Below are positions 1 through 11,830 of a stretch of 64,000 bases of DNA, piece after piece. The stretch covers positions 124,001-188,000 of the forward strand of contig MCFE01000043.1 in the NCBI GenBank assembly GCA_002104905.1, in the 5' to 3' direction. Source of the stretch: Basidiobolus meristosporus CBS 931.73. Its lineage: Eukaryota; Basidiobolomycota; Basidiobolomycetes; Basidiobolales; Basidiobolaceae. Within the stretch, counting starts at the first letter, position 1. Every line of letters begins with the position of its first letter. Position numbers and translations under genes: made by a program. The notes below the pieces were generated by a model. The model ran no database searches. It was not told where the DNA came from and saw only the letters and a program-made list of their open reading frames with translations.

Positions 1-2
1 AC

Positions 3-386
3 CAAAGACCTCAGACTATTGAAGAAGCCATCAAGATTGCCATTGACTATAACTCAGCTATGTTTGGATTTGGGAAGCCTACAGTGACTAATCAGAAAGG
101 CTATAATCCTTATGAAAGAAGACAATCAGAAGCAGTACCAATGGAAATAGACGCTATGCAGAAGAATCCTACCTCAGAAGAATGTAAGAAGAAAGGACTT
201 TGCTTCAATTGCCACCAGCAAGGACATATTGCAAAGTACTGCCCTCAGAGAAGAAATGGACACCAGCCAACAAGAACCTTCAACCATATTGAGTCCCATG
301 AACACAGTAATGTGGAAGATGAGCTTGAAGAAGACTTGGAACTCACCTTCCATATGACAGAAGAGTACTTGTCCCAAATGACTTGA
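3..386 (+). pseudogene. gag C-terminal part with zinc knuckle (gypsy-1)
   Basis: The reading frame is already open at base 3, so the true start is upstream. It contains a CX2CX4HX4C zinc knuckle (CFNCHQQGHIAKYC, bases about 201-245) that would bind element RNA in nucleocapsid, preceded by a PMEIDAM motif common before gypsy knuckles. The C terminus is acidic. The frame ends at TGA 384-386 and reopens in the same phase as the protease at 402. The stop is therefore either one inactivating substitution or a readthrough signal; the sequence alone cannot decide. Confidence 0.85.
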
Positions 387-401
387 AACTCAGGGAAGTT
401 A

Positions 402-923
402 TTGTACTTGAATGGAGTAATCAATGGAGTACCTGCCAAGATCATGATTGACTCAGGAGCATCGCATGAGTACATGTCAGAGCAATTTGCTTTGAAAGCT
501 GGAATCAACTTGGAACCTACCAAATCAACTTCAGTTTCCACAGCTGATGGGAACTCCCACATAATCAACCGTATTACCCAGCCAGTAGGAATGAAGATCA
601 ATGACTATGAAGAAGACCAACCGGCTTATATATTTGGGAACTGCAAGTTTGACCTTGTACTTGGAAAAACCTGGCTATTTTGTCGTAATCCATCAATGAA
701 CTGGAGAACCCATGCTACTCAGATCCAAAAAGACAACAAGACCTATGAGCTATTACCTGCCATGCTGGATTTCAACTTGGTCAATTCCAGTGTGTGTGAG
801 ACAAGTGAACTTAGCAAGACCCAGTTCTGTAGAGCACTTAGAAAAGTACCGAGATGTTCCTCATGGCGGTATTACAGGAGGATTCCTCTACCCCAGCACC
901 CCAGCAGGTCCAGACTCTCTTGA
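402..923 (+). CDS. Retroviral-type aspartic protease domain (gypsy-1)
   Basis: This frame is in phase with gag and separated from it by a single TGA. The catalytic motif [10 protein letters not shown] (bases about 447-476) marks a pepsin-like retrotransposon protease that would process the polyprotein. A second conserved segment, LVLGKTWL, follows about 70 residues later. The end overlaps the pol frame by about 80 bases (842-923) in a different phase (-1 relative). I see no classic slippery heptamer in the overlap, so an indel is as likely as programmed frameshifting. Confidence 0.8.
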   Translation: MYLNGVINGVPAKIMIDSGASHEYMSEQFALKAGINLEPTKSTSVSTADGNSHIINRITQPVGMKINDYEEDQPAYIFGNCKFDLVLGKTWLFCRNPSMNWRTHATQIQKDNKTYELLPAMLDFNLVNSSVCETSELSKTQFCRALRKVPRCSSWRYYRRIPLPQHPSRSRLS

Positions 924-3565
924 AGAAATATTCAGACGTGTTTCCAGATGAGCTTGTAAGCCTACCACCAGTCAGAGACGTGGATCATGCCATTGACACA
1001 GGAGATAGCCCTCCAGTGAGCAAGACACCTTACAGAATGAGTCCATTGGAATTGGAGGAAATGAAGAGACAAATTGATCAGCTATTGGAGCAAGGATACA
1101 TCAGGCCCAGCAAGTCACCTTGGGGAGCACCAGTGCTTTTTGTGAAAAAGAAGGATGGAACACTTAGGATGTGCATTGACTACAGAGCCCTGAACTCAGT
1201 TACCGTCAAGAATAAGTACCCTATACCTTGGATTGATGAGCTTTTGGACCAACTCAATGGAGCCACTATTTTCAGCAAGATAGACCTCATGTCAGGATAC
1301 AACCAGATTAGGGTGAAACCAGAAGATATCCCTAAGACAGCATTCAGGACCAGATATGGACATTACAAGTACTTAGTCATGAGTTTTGGCCTCACTAATG
1401 CCCCTGCAACATTCATGACACTGATGCAGACTGTCTTTCAGGAGTACTTAGACAAGTTTGTGATAGTCTACCTGGATGACATATTGATATACAGCAAGAC
1501 AGAAGAGGATCACGTAGTGCACATTGAAAAGGTCTTGAAGAAACTAAGAGAGAATGAGCTATATGGCAAGCTAGCCAAGTGTGAATTCTTCAAGGAACAC
1601 ATTGAATACCTGGGACACATAGTGACTAGCACAGGAGTAACCTTGGACCCAAAGAAGGTGGAAGTAATCAAGAATTTGAAGCAGCCCCATAGCATATCAG
1701 AACTCAGATCATTCCTTGGAATGGTTTCCTATTATCAGAGATTTGTCAAGTCTTTTGCAAGTATTGCAGCCCCTTTAACTGATATCCTCAAGAAAGACAA
1801 TACCTACAAGTGGGACATAGCTTGTGAGACTGCCTTCCAGATGCTCAAGAATGAACTTGCTAAGCTGCCAAGCCTAAGAATACCAGACTTCAGAAAAGAG
1901 TTCACTCTGTGCACAGATGCTTCAGATTATGCAATTGGTGGAGTGCTGAGCCAAGAACACAAGGGAAAGGACTACCCTGTTGCCTTTGAATCCAAGAAAC
2001 TGAACTCAGCAGAACAAAACTATCCAGTCCATGAGAAGGAGATGCTTGCTATAATACACTGTTTGAAGACATGGAGATGCTATATTGAAGGAGTCAAATG
2101 CACTGTGAAGACTGATCATGCCTCCCTCAAGTATATATTTACTCAGAAGGTACTCTCTAGAAGAATGACAAGATGGAGTGAATACATTCAGCAATTTGAC
2201 CTGGAGATTGTCTACTGCCCTGGAAAAACCAACATGATTGCGGATGCCTTATCAAGATTAGATCATGTTGCACAACTCAACTTGGTGCATGAATCAGATT
2301 GGCCTAGCCTATTACCAAAGTACTTGGAAGACCAAGCCATTCCTAATGAGGTGGATGAAGATATCAAGAAGATAATCCGTGATGAAGCCAGCAAATTTGT
2401 TGTACAGGATGAAACACTCTACCAAATTGTTGATGGAAGCCCTATTGCCTATTGTCCTTATGTTGCTTGCCTGGATTTAATACATAAGCTACACAACGGA
2501 TATGGACATCTTGGGATTGAAGGAACCCATAGCCTTGTGAAAGCCAGAGCATGGTGGCCCAGAATGAAACAAGATATTGAGAAGCTAGTGAAAACATGCC
2601 CAAACTGCCAAATCAATCAAGGCCAGCCACAAAGAATTGCCGAACTCTTCCCTTTGGAGCCTGTAAGACTGTTTGAGAGATGGGGAATCGACTTTATTGG
2701 AAGACTGCCAACTACCAGGAAATGCAACCGTTGGATCCTAGTAGCAATTGACCATGCCACTAAATGGCCAGTTGCTAAAGCTGTACCAATAGCCAGTGAA
2801 CAAGAAGTTGCAAGTTTCATTTACCATGAGATCCTGATGAAGTTTGGATGCCCTGTGGAGATCTTATCTGATAGAGGAGCAAACTTTATGGCAAAGACAT
2901 TAGAGGCTTACCTGGAAATGCAGCAGATCAGACACCTGAAAACCTTGGCATATCACCCCAGAACTAATGGAGTCACTGAGCGGTTTAATGGATTATTTGG
3001 AAAAATGCTGACCAAGTATGCAAATGGAGTTGTTGGTAGATGGGATGAGTATATAGACCAAGCACTCTTTGCACGCAGAGTCAGAGTACACAGCACCACC
3101 CAGCAATCACCATTTTACTTAGTTTATGGATGTGAACCAAGGATTCCAGGAGATCTCACACAACCAAAGCTTACAGACACTTTAGAAGATGAACTCAGTC
3201 AGCCAAGTAGACACAAGCAACTGGAACAAAGACGTCAAGAGGCACAGACCAAAGTATCTCAAAGTGCAGAAAAGATGAAGCAGAGATTTGATAAGACTAT
3301 AGCACCAGAAGCATTGACAGTTGGGAACTTTGTATTGCTAAGAAACAACACTCGGAAGAAGTTTGAGCCACAATGGACAGGACCATTCAAGATCATCAGA
3401 GAATGTCCATTTGCAACTTACCAACTGGTGGACAAACAAGGCAATATCCGGGAAGACTTAGTTCATAGGGACAGACTCAAGCTTGCAAGACTTGCTGATA
3501 ATACTGAACCATCAAGATATTGGTATCACAAGAAAAGAGATTCAGGAGAACCCTCTCAACTGTAG
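854..3565 (+). CDS. Pol polyprotein: reverse transcriptase, RNase H, integrase (gypsy-1)
   Basis: This is an uninterrupted 903-codon frame. Domains in order are: RT (about residues 70-240) with the catalytic YLDDILIY box; RNase H (about 345-470) starting at [11 protein letters not shown]; integrase zinc finger of HHCC type (GYGHLGIEG, then CPNC); integrase core with WGIDFIG, the SDRGANF aspartate and the TERFN glutamate; and a C-terminal module with QWTGPFK, the gypsy GPY/F signature. It copies element RNA into cDNA and inserts it. The ATG at 854 is only the first Met; in a working element the frame would be entered from the protease by frameshift. No stop interrupts it, which is unusual in this decayed neighbourhood and suggests relatively recent activity. 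Confidence 0.92.
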   Translation: MFLMAVLQEDSSTPAPQQVQTLLKKYSDVFPDELVSLPPVRDVDHAIDTGDSPPVSKTPYRMSPLELEEMKRQIDQLLEQGYIRPSKSPWGAPVLFVKKKDGTLRMCIDYRALNSVTVKNKYPIPWIDELLDQLNGATIFSKIDLMSGYNQIRVKPEDIPKTAFRTRYGHYKYLVMSFGLTNAPATFMTLMQTVFQEYLDKFVIVYLDDILIYSKTEEDHVVHIEKVLKKLRENELYGKLAKCEFFKEHIEYLGHIVTSTGVTLDPKKVEVIKNLKQPHSISELRSFLGMVSYYQRFVKSFASIAAPLTDILKKDNTYKWDIACETAFQMLKNELAKLPSLRIPDFRKEFTLCTDASDYAIGGVLSQEHKGKDYPVAFESKKLNSAEQNYPVHEKEMLAIIHCLKTWRCYIEGVKCTVKTDHASLKYIFTQKVLSRRMTRWSEYIQQFDLEIVYCPGKTNMIADALSRLDHVAQLNLVHESDWPSLLPKYLEDQAIPNEVDEDIKKIIRDEASKFVVQDETLYQIVDGSPIAYCPYVACLDLIHKLHNGYGHLGIEGTHSLVKARAWWPRMKQDIEKLVKTCPNCQINQGQPQRIAELFPLEPVRLFERWGIDFIGRLPTTRKCNRWILVAIDHATKWPVAKAVPIASEQEVASFIYHEILMKFGCPVEILSDRGANFMAKTLEAYLEMQQIRHLKTLAYHPRTNGVTERFNGLFGKMLTKYANGVVGRWDEYIDQALFARRVRVHSTTQQSPFYLVYGCEPRIPGDLTQPKLTDTLEDELSQPSRHKQLEQRRQEAQTKVSQSAEKMKQRFDKTIAPEALTVGNFVLLRNNTRKKFEPQWTGPFKIIRECPFATYQLVDKQGNIREDLVHRDRLKLARLADNTEPSRYWYHKKRDSGEPSQL

Positions 3566-3575
3566 TAGGGGAGAA
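3565..3575 (+). other. Polypurine tract of gypsy-1
   Basis: A purine-rich stretch (GTAGGGGAGAA, bases 3565-3575) sits between the pol stop and the TG of the LTR, where plus-strand DNA synthesis is primed in LTR retrotransposons. Its position directly abutting TGTTATGATC fixes the LTR start. Confidence 0.75.
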
Positions 3576-3943
3576 TGTTATGATCTACCGCTTGAATGTT
3601 TAAGTTAGATCAGTTTTTAGTCAAATCAATTAGTATATGTTTAGGTTATCAGTATATCAGTATTATCTATGAAATCAGTAGCATTAGTCAGCAAATGAAT
3701 CAGCAGATCCTTATCAGACAGAGATAGATATATTAAGTAGGATCTTATTGGGTGATGATGATGCAATCAAATGAGCCATCAGCCACAACCTACATTAGGA
3801 AATACAATTAGTCAGCAATTGATCTGGCCAAATGTATATAAGGAGCTGCTGGAACCTCAATAAAAATCAGTTCAAGTTTTAGTGAATACAATACTAGCTA
3901 AACTCCCTATTCCTCTACAACTCTTATACCAAGACTTGTAACA
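3576..3943 (+). repeat. 3' LTR of gypsy-1 (368 bp)
   Basis: It begins TGTTA and ends TAACA, giving perfect 5-bp inverted termini. It contains a TATATAAGG promoter-like motif near 3835 and an AATAAAAATC signal near 3860. The borders are confirmed by the inverted solo copy at 63210-63578, whose similarity stops at the same two points. Confidence 0.9.
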
Positions 3944-4175
3944 GAGGCACTACTTGTGAGAAATACCCAGAGTAGGTATCTTTTATCATATTTGATTTTC
4001 TCCCAAGTTTGTTCTTGTATAGGCAGAGATACCTTTCTGTCTTTGTAACTATTGACCACAGCTGCATTCTTATCAAGTCCCTGCTGGCCAAGTTTACAGT
4101 TGCTCAGACATTGGAAGCTTTAGTACAATGTCATCTAAAATGATGCTGAACCCAGCACATACTTTTGTTACAATG
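3944..4175 (+). repeat. Dispersed repeat R2, fragment
   Basis: About 230 bp directly after the gypsy LTR resembles 14750-14985 on the plus strand. Shared stretches include CACTACTTGTGAG, the segment around CTTTGTAACTATTGACCACAG, and GATGCTGAACCCAGCACATA. A related inverted copy lies near 23165-23310. No coding potential is seen. It is possibly part of an LTR or untranslated region of an unidentified element; the gypsy insertion point abuts it. Confidence 0.6.
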
Positions 4176-4244
4176 GTATAAAGCTCTAGCATTCCTGTCT
4201 AAGTCATAAAAAAGGGCACTGCAGCAGAAATACTGGCTGAATGG

Positions 4245-5050
4245 AGGATTTTGATGGAGTTACATGTTGAGTGTTGGGTTGGACTTAGTGCTGGTGTTGG
4301 GTATAGGGATTTGTTTAGGTTAGCACAATTGACAGTTGAGTTACAGCTGAATATTGAAAGGAAATAAACCAATTTTTATGCATCAAATGTAAGAGAATTG
4401 GTTGAGTCAGGAAGCAAAGAGTGTGAGAAAGAAGCAATAGCCAATCAGTGTACACAAATGTAGGAGGTGGCTGAGTCCAGGATGTGAAAGTGAGAGAATT
4501 GGCAGCAAACCAATTAAAAGTCACTTATGGCCTGTTGTTGTGAAAAGTTTTGACTAGGGCTGTTGAGAACACTGAGGTACAACTTTTTTTAGTGGTCTTT
4601 GCACAGTGTCATGATAGCATCAATACCTCTTAGTCACCAGGTTTAAATTTGTGACTGCCTTTTGACGGGATCATCACAATTATCTCTCACAGGGTGTTTG
4701 AGTGGTGATCCTAATGGGGTTACTTGTTATGTGTGTGACTGGACTCAATGTTGCCTTAAGAAAAAGTTCACCAGAGGCCAGCAGGTATAGGGATCATTCT
4801 AGGTCAGTGCAAACTGTGTTTGAGTTACAACCAGAGATTCAATGGAATTAGATTAACTTCTATGTATGAAAGTAAGAGCACCAGTGGAATTAGGAAGCAA
4901 GGTGTATGATGAAAAGGCAACAGACAATTGGTGCATACAAATATGGGAGATGATTGAGTGCCTGTGATCAGAGAGTGAGAGTAATTGCATTGCATTAATC
5001 AAAAGCACTTAGGGATTGTAGTGATGAGAATTTGATGAAGTATTTGAAAT
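4245..5050 (+). repeat. Repeat R4: two diverged copies in tandem
   Basis: About 400 bp from 4245 and about 340 bp from 4715 resemble each other. Shared features are a start near GTTACTTGTTATGTGTG or GTTACATGTTGAGTG, a GGTATAGGGAT segment, and a block ending in CAAAAGCACTTA. Both resemble the reverse complement of 10660-11105. The inverted copy carries a TATATAAG motif, so an LTR-like or promoter-bearing repeat is plausible. No coding frame is recognised. Confidence 0.55.
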
Positions 5051-5059
5051 CTCAAGTAA

Positions 5060-5262
5060 GTTGTATTTTAGTTTTGCATGGTGGGCTAGCAGTGTGGTTG
5101 TGTATTGATCCAGGGGAGAGATGAATTTGCAACTTTGCTAGTGCTTTGTATGCCTACTGGGTGCAATGATTGTGGGCAAAAGCTTGCCTGTCTCTACTCT
5201 GGTGTGAACGGGAATAAAGCCCTGAGCTTGTCAAGGGTAAACTATTGAGCATCAATCTGTTT
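5060..5262 (-). repeat. Candidate tRNA-derived SINE-like repeat, copy 1
   Basis: Read on the minus strand from 5262, the repeat has an A-box-like GCTCAATAG, then CCCTTGACAAG (resembling a valine anticodon arm, GAC) and a B-box-like GGCTTTATTCCCG, followed by GTTCACACCA. The second copy, 15003-15190 on the plus strand, keeps the same spacing. A tRNA-like head with internal Pol III promoter elements suggests a SINE, but the match is weak and the tail is not defined. Confidence 0.3.
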
Positions 5263-5279
5263 CTTGTTCAGATTTTCAA

Positions 5280-6370
5280 TTGCAATTTTTTATGGAAGCA
5301 GTGGCAAGCTATTGACCAAGTTTGGTATGCATGCTGATTGGTCTATTTCACTGTTGGAAAGCTTGTCTGCATTTCTGCCCAACTGCAAGAACCTGAGATA
5401 CTGAGAGTTGTCAACTTTGAGAAACTTGGAACTCAGCTGATATTTATTGGTATTGTGCAGAAATTGACTTTGTATTTTTCTCAAGGTATATTTTATGGAG
5501 TTTCTTATGAAGCAGATGAGCAGGGAGATGTGGTGAAGAGCCAAGTTACAAGTACTATCTGATCCTAACTACAGCAAGCACCTTATTTTCTATTCTACCA
5601 TAGTTGTTATTAGCTGAGACATGAAGGACAGGCATGTTGGATGTATTACCATGTCTAAATTACTTTGAAAATATTGCACTCAAATCTGTCATAGATTCAG
5701 TGAGTCAGTTTATGGAAGATGGTGAGGTAGCTGTGGAAATCCATTAGTCAGGTGCTCTTACTGAGATACCTATGCCTTTAGTATTTGGATGTCATGTTGC
5801 CAAAATGTGTTGTTATTGATAGAGTGATAATAGATTACATTAGATGCAAAAAATCATTAGTCTTATAATAAGGCAAGTCTTCCAGAATACAGATGAAACT
5901 AAATATCCAGGTACAGAGAGGTATTTTGCTGCTATGCAAGATACATTCATAGCCTATATAGTGCCAATTGGGCTTATGTTGTAAAGATATTTATGCAATC
6001 AGCACTATAAGGCATGTGGCAGCTTTGCAATTGTAGCACTGAAAATTCACACAGTCAAGGTGATAGATTTGTGTCAATTGAAGCACACTTGAATGTATGT
6101 CAGGGCTGATAAGCAGAAGTCCATGGTATCTTGGAGCTCCAACAATATTTGGAATACCCATGGTAATAGTGGGTACAAAAGTATGGCATCATTATTCTGC
6201 AGTAGAATACAGGAATGGTGCAAGCAGTGGTAGACACTCAATCACCATTTGGTAAATCTATATAAGTATTATTGTACCAGATTATGCAATTTGATGTATC
6301 AGCCAGCTAGGTCCTGTCAATATAATGCAGGCTGCAATAGGGCCATTACAAGGCCATTGGAAATTTGCAT
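5280..6370 (+). mobile_element. Decayed CACTA/TNP2-like transposon relic, copy 1
   Basis: The stretch around 5495-5570 is similar to 18090-18180, which encodes a peptide with FPMEQMCGEI. Further downstream, 5970-6360 resembles 18650-18960 and 63590-63930. All reading frames are broken. Classification rests on the better copies (see 17930-18960), so the family name is tentative here. Confidence 0.4.
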
Positions 6371-6589
6371 CAGGGGCACTGAGACACTGCTTAATCTATA
6401 GCTATATTAGGCAGTCTGGATGTTGCTACACCACTACAATCCAGCTTCTACCTGGTTAAGAAGATCAAGAATTTTGGGCTCCTTGCATGTAATGGATTCC
6501 TTGCTGGATATTGATTGCTGGTCGGCACTGGATTTATTCATAAGAACAAGTTATATCTTTTGTGCAGTTTGTTGCAGCAGGGTCTATAA

Positions 6590-7010
6590 GACATTTTAAA
6601 AACTGATGATAGGGCTAAGAGATATAAAGTAAGACTTGTAGCCAAGTATATTGTCAGAACATATGATCAGACTACACAAAAATGCTTTCATGCACACTTA
6701 AGTTTGATTCCATCAAATTAATACTGGCTAGTGCTGCCAGCTATTAGTTTCACATTCACCAAAAGGATATAAAAGCCAAGCTCTTAGTAAGTAACTCAAT
6801 GAGGACATGCATATAAGCCAGCCCAGTGGGGTTTCTGAAAAAATGGCCCCTACTTGGGAAGTCAACAGATAGTTCTTCCTTTGGTTTTTAGCAGTTGCCA
6901 AGAGCTTGACAGTGTTAGATAAACATATATTTGGAATTTATAAGCCTCCTAATAAATACTGCTGCCTAAAATATCACTCTGATCAGATAAGTAAAATCCA
7001 TATCCATTTA
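6590..7010 (+). pseudogene. Ancient Ty1/copia reverse transcriptase relic
   Basis: This is a degenerate match to the copia RT region at 28435-28830. ARLVAK, a garbled SLIPSN-YWL segment (SIRLILA in the intact frame), KPAQWGF (equivalent of QPDGF), and DNA similar to the LKQSPRAW codons appear in the right order with several frame breaks. It is a non-functional remnant of the family present at 25.5-32.7 kb. Confidence 0.6.
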
Positions 7011-7129
7011 CTCAATAAACCTGTTCTATTAGATAGTGCCACATAGTACCAGCTAGTTTGTAGTGGTAAATCAATCTGGCACCCTACAACTTTCTGTGAT
7101 GTAAAAATCCCAACTGTGATGCCAGTGGT

Positions 7130-9250
7130 AGGATGCAGGTATTAATATTTTTGCTTGGTCACACTTATGTAGCCCCAAAATAGTGCTTTTCATGCCTTAT
7201 TTTCTCCTCATAATGATTTAGAAACATTTCTCTTGGTGGCTGTTGTCTTGCATGAATATACTGTGCATTAATATATATCTTGACTATTTTACTTAGTTTG
7301 CCTTCTTCTCTTTTATATGACTTTCCTGTATACTGACCTGCCAATATGCTAAATCTCATCAGATATCCAAATGTATGCTATGCTCCCACTTTGAAATGAA
7401 TAAATCAATTATTTTAGAGTTTCTCCTTCCTGATAAGCTCACTATTCCTTGGCTTTGTATAACCTGTAATAAATCCTAATCTCTGACAATCCTTTACTAA
7501 TTAAGCCAATTCTGCCATACATTTTTCCCATTTGCTGAATTTTGGATGATATGCTACCCAGAGTGCTTCATTGGTGCTACTTTCAGCAAATGGCCCACTA
7601 AACCAGTTGATGCCAACCACAATGTTAGACAGTTCTTAAAACTTGACACAGCAACCCTTGTGTTTGCCAGAATAAAAGTTCCTCTGCCCTCCAGAGGGTC
7701 CTTTAATCCTCACCAAAATACTCCTGAATTGGACTGTTTGGCTGAATACTCTTGCATATGGAAGCCTATTTGAGCTTCTGAGCCAGGTATTACAGTCTTG
7801 CTCAAAGTCTTTCATATACTTTGCAAGGTGGTTCCCTATCACTGTCAGCAGGTAATAAATGCTTCTAGGACTTTTGTTGCTTTGGACATTTGGGTTAAAT
7901 CTCACAGGGCAATAGTCCTTGTGATAGCAGAGAACCTAAACAAGTGATCTCCTTGAGTAGACTGAGGTAGATGGTCCTGAGCACTTGGTATAGATCTCCT
8001 CTGATGTGTCAAAAGGAAACTCATTTGTGGTGATGGGATCGATGACAATAGACTATTCAGATGAGTAAGTCGTATCAATGCTAGTGAGTGATCAAGCAGC
8101 AATGATTTGAGCTGGTTTTACACAACCAGCTTACTTTATCTGGTTCTTCATGCGCAATAGACTTGTTCCACCATCCTGTGCAAAGGCATGCAGCATGATT
8201 TGTGGTCTTTAAGAACAATTGGGTACCATACTAAAGTTACCAATATGCAAGATCATTCTTGGACAATTCTCCACTCTATGGGACAATCTTGCATACTTCT
8301 CAGAATCTAACACAACAAGGTTAGCACAGATGATTGTGCCTACTTGTAATGCTTGTATCACATGTGTTATTGAATAACGCCATTATGGTAGGTAAAATTG
8401 GGTAGAAGGATATGCTTCTTTAATGAAATTGGAAATAAATGCATACTCTACTCAATACTGATACACTATTTTGGTACCATCATTCTGATAGGATGATATT
8501 TCAGCAGATAATGGGTCCAATAGTCTCCTGAAGCTGTGGCACCCAATTAGCCCATTGGCCTACAAACCAGCTACGTAAATTGTCATCAAATATCCCATTT
8601 TGCCTATCAATCAGGTAGTCCCTCAATTTAGTGATTGGACAAGATGTCTTAGCTAGCACTCAATGAATTGGGTGACTGTGAGACATATTGAATTGCTGCT
8701 ATGGTGTTACATATGGTCTATATGTATGCAGGGTGTTTATTTGTAAGGGTTTTGTCTCAAGTTGGTGATAACCTTGATATCACATATATCAAGAATTTAG
8801 TATTTATTGGCTTGCAATATACTGATCTGGATCACAAAGAGAAGACTTACACTGTTTGGATTATGACTAATGATAGCAATTCAATACTATCACATCATCT
8901 TCTCATAGTTTTTTTCTTATAGGGATAACTGCTAAAGCATTTGGTAGTATATGCTTTGCACACTTAGACCACTTCCTTGCTGATTATCATCATTACTGCT
9001 TGTGTACTTGTAACCACATTTTTCCTGCTGGTTGTTGAGTAAAGTGCTGTAACTTGGCCACACTGAATTGCACCAGACAATATTCCAGAGCCAGTTTGGA
9101 GTGCCATGTGCTGACACATTCTTTTACCTACCAAAGGCTGCTATTGGGGAAGTATTTCTAGCAGGTCTTTATCAGTCAGCTCACCAGAAGTAAATTGCTG
9201 ATGGTCTGATGTGATGGCATGTCTGAGTACAACATGACCTGCTGGCCTGG
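7130..9250 (-). mobile_element. Unclassified dispersed repeat E, copy E1
   Basis: A roughly 2-kb repeat whose relics read on the minus strand. Three blocks recur in the same order in other copies: 9240-9000 (peptide relic with HQQFTSGELTD), 8640-8520, and 8100-7400 (relic with CPVRFNPN, SPRS and a KACC-like end). Copy E2 at 21.1-23.0 kb carries them in the opposite orientation, and 19.2-19.9 kb carries the last block alone. All frames are broken. I recognise no domain; repetition and conserved order argue for an unidentified mobile element rather than host genes. Confidence 0.55.
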
Positions 9251-9609
9251 CCTTTTGCTGAGTTCAATGCAATGCAACAGGTTAAATTGACTTTACCAAT
9301 TCCAGTGGACTTGTGTCTAGCTTAGTAGTTTTGCAAGTTCTGGAAATCTTGCTTTGAGCCACACAAGCTGACTTGATGCACAGTGTAGAGTGGATTGACT
9401 TGTTTTGATGCATTGGCATTGCAATGCTAGATAAAGGCTCCAGTGAACTATGCTGGTTTAATCTTAGCACTGTTGCCCACGGTCTGTATTCTTCCTCTTC
9501 AAGCTCACTTTCTGATTTTGCAAGGTATTCAACTCGTTTAACTGGATAGGCTGGAGCGTATTGCCAGATTGATCTGATATTCTATGGCATTATATGGCAC
9601 TGTAATCTC
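9251..9609. other. Continuation of repeat-derived sequence, no gene
   Basis: AT-rich, CpG-poor sequence with only very short reading frames. Parts appear to continue repeat E, with loose similarity to the inverse of 21480-21600. No supported gene or RNA. Confidence 0.4.
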
Positions 9610-10655
9610 TTCTATGATGCCAGTGGTGGGATACAGTTGCTGGTAATTTTACTCAATCTTACTTATGCAGCTCTGAATAGGCTTCTCTTGCTTTGTTTAC
9701 TTTTCATAATGCTCTAGACATGTTTCTCTCAGTGGATGTCTTCTTGTATGAATATACTGCGTACTAATAAGTATCTTGATTATTTTACCTACTAGACTTG
9801 TTCTGTGGGGTAGTACAACGTGGAGCCACAAGTGCCAAATGATGACATAGTATGCTTGGGAGGCCAAGTGGACCTTAATTTGGCCACAGAGTGTGAGACA
9901 TAGCTCTTCATCTTCATGCAAAGCAGCCCGTGTATTTCACCTATTTTGCTTGAGAAAATCCATTTTTTGACTTTTTTTTGGGATCAATGTTGTGCAGGAT
10001 GTAGGCAAGCTCAGGAGGACTGAAGATATCTTTATGGTGCCCAATACCCATGGCACTCTGAATCTAGCTCCTGTGGCTTGTAACATGTCATAAAAATGCA
10101 TGATACTATCTAGCAATATATTTAGATATTGGCTCTAATGTAAAATCTATAAAAAGCACTGATAGTGCCCAATAGTACCAGTGGACCAAGATAGTGCCAT
10201 ATATTTTTGTGCTATGTCATAAGCCACAGGAGATAGATTCAGAGTGCCATGGGTACTGAGTACCAGATAAATATCTTAAATCCTTCTGTGTTCTTCTACA
10301 TCCTGCAAAGCATTGATCCCAAAAAAAGGTCAAAAAATGAACTTTCCCCTGCTCAATGGGTGGAACATAGGGGCTGCTTTGCATGAAGATGAAGAACTAT
10401 GGTTCACACTCTATGGCCAAGTTTAGGTCTGCTGTGCCTCTCTGGCACACAATGGAACTATTTGGCACTCATGGCTCAATGTGGCATACTCAATGGAACA
10501 AGCCTATTCTGCTGTTTTCTCCTTTATATGAGTTTCCTCTTTATATACTGGTCTATATACTGAATCTCCTAAGATATTCAATGTATGCTCTGTTCTTACT
10601 TTGAAAATAATAAATATCTAAATGTAGAGCTTCTGCTTCCTACTATGCACACTAT
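9610..10655 (-). repeat. Fragment of repeat E split by foldback element FB-a
   Basis: 9610-9790 resembles 7110-7290 and 10507-10655 resembles 7305-7450. Together they make one copy of the same segment interrupted by the 714-bp foldback element. The uninterrupted sequence near 7280-7310 is therefore an approximate empty site for the insertion. Confidence 0.7.
9793..10506. mobile_element. Foldback element FB-a (about 714 bp, two 350-bp inverted arms)
   Basis: The left arm is the imperfect reverse complement of the right arm. Outer ends read TAGACTTGTTC and GGAACAAGCCTA; the arms meet around 10150 with almost no spacer. Arm landmarks include GTGCCAAATGA, CCACAGAGTGTGA, AAAGCAGCCC and ACAGGAG. 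No coding capacity is seen. It is inserted in a copy of repeat E, so it is or was mobile. Related copies are at 11118, 16197 and 61905. Confidence 0.8.
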
Positions 10656-10659
10656 TCCC

Positions 10660-11105
10660 TATGAAGAATTATTGTAATGATTCCATCAAAAGGCTGTCAT
10701 AAATTTAAAATCCTGTGACTTAGAGGTACTGATCCCTCAGGTCACTATGCAGGGACCATTGAATAATAGTTGCACCCCAGATTTCACAAAAAACTTAGTC
10801 AAAATTTTTCATTACAGCAATATATAAGTGGCTTTTGATGGTTTCCCTGCCAATTTACTCATTTTCTGATCCCAGAAACTCTATCACCACCTACACTTGT
10901 GTGCATTGATTGGTTAACACCTCTTTTTCACACTCTTTACTTCCTGACTCAACAGTTTCTCTTACTTTTCATGCACACAAACTGATTTATTTCCATTGAA
11001 ACTTTTGTTTTACCTCAATTGCTAATTGTATTGACCTATATAAGTCCATATACCCTACGCAAACATTAAGCCCAACCCCACACTCAACAAGTAACTCAAT
11101 TAAAA
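10660..11105 (-). repeat. Repeat R4, inverted copy
   Basis: The reverse complement matches 4245-4690: GAGTTACTTGTTGAGTG, GGTATATGGAC, the stretch around GAGTCAGGAAG, and the end GACAGCCTTTTGATGGAATC. It contains a CTATATAAG promoter-like motif. Non-coding. Confidence 0.6.
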
Positions 11106-11117
11106 TGCACCACTCAA

Positions 11118-11830
11118 TAGACTTGTTCCATTGGATAGTGCCACATTAAGCCATGAGTGCCAGGGAGGCCAAGTGAGCCTATTCTTGGCCACAGAGTGCA
11201 AAACATAGCTTTGAATCTTCATGCAAAGCAGCCTCTGTGTTTCACCTATTGTGTTGGAGAAAATCTGTTTATTGACTTTTTATTGGATCAAGGTTGTGCA
11301 GGATTTGTAAGAGCACAGGAGAACTGAAGACATGCATCTGGTACTCACAACCAATGGCACTCTGAATCAAGCTCCTGTAGCTAGTATCATGTCACAAAAA
11401 TGAATGGCACTATCTTGGTCCACTGGTACTATCTGGCACTATATTTATATATAAGCCCTAAAGTAAGACCTGTACAAAGCACTTATTGTTTCAGATAGTA
11501 TCTGTGGACCAGGATAGTGCCATTCATTTTTGTGACATAATACAAGCTAAGGGAGCTATATTTAGAGTGCCATGGGTAGTGAGTACCAGATGCATGTCTT
11601 CAGTTCTCCTGTGCTCTTGCACATCCTGCACAACATTGATCCATAAAAAAAGGTCAAAAAATGGATTTTCTCCTACAAAATGGATGAAGCACAGGGGCTT
11701 TTTTGCATGCAGATGCAGAGCTATGTCTCACACTTTGTGCCATGTATAGGCCTACTTGGCCTCCCTGGCACACTATGGCATCATTTGGCACTCATGGCTC
11801 ACTGTGGCATTATCCAACAGAATAAGTCTA
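11118..11830. mobile_element. Foldback element FB-b (713 bp)
   Basis: The ends are TAGACTTGTTC and AATAAGTCTA, with two imperfect inverted arms of about 350 bp meeting near 11470. Its length is nearly equal to FB-a. Its right end cuts into the minus-strand degenerate gene that runs from 14.0 kb, removing that gene's 3' end. No reading frame of its own. Confidence 0.8.

Larger units (their letters stand above)
1..3943 (+). mobile_element. Ty3/gypsy LTR retrotransposon, 3' part (gypsy-1)
   Basis: The element enters from outside the window and ends with its 3' LTR. The order is gag zinc knuckle, aspartic protease, reverse transcriptase, RNase H, integrase, purine-rich tract, LTR. Integrase after RNase H places it in Ty3/gypsy (Metaviridae). 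It has only two visible lesions: an in-frame TGA after gag and a frame change between protease and RT. The 5' LTR and primer-binding site lie upstream of the window, so LTR divergence cannot be judged here. An inverted solo LTR of the same family lies at 63210-63578. Confidence 0.93.
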
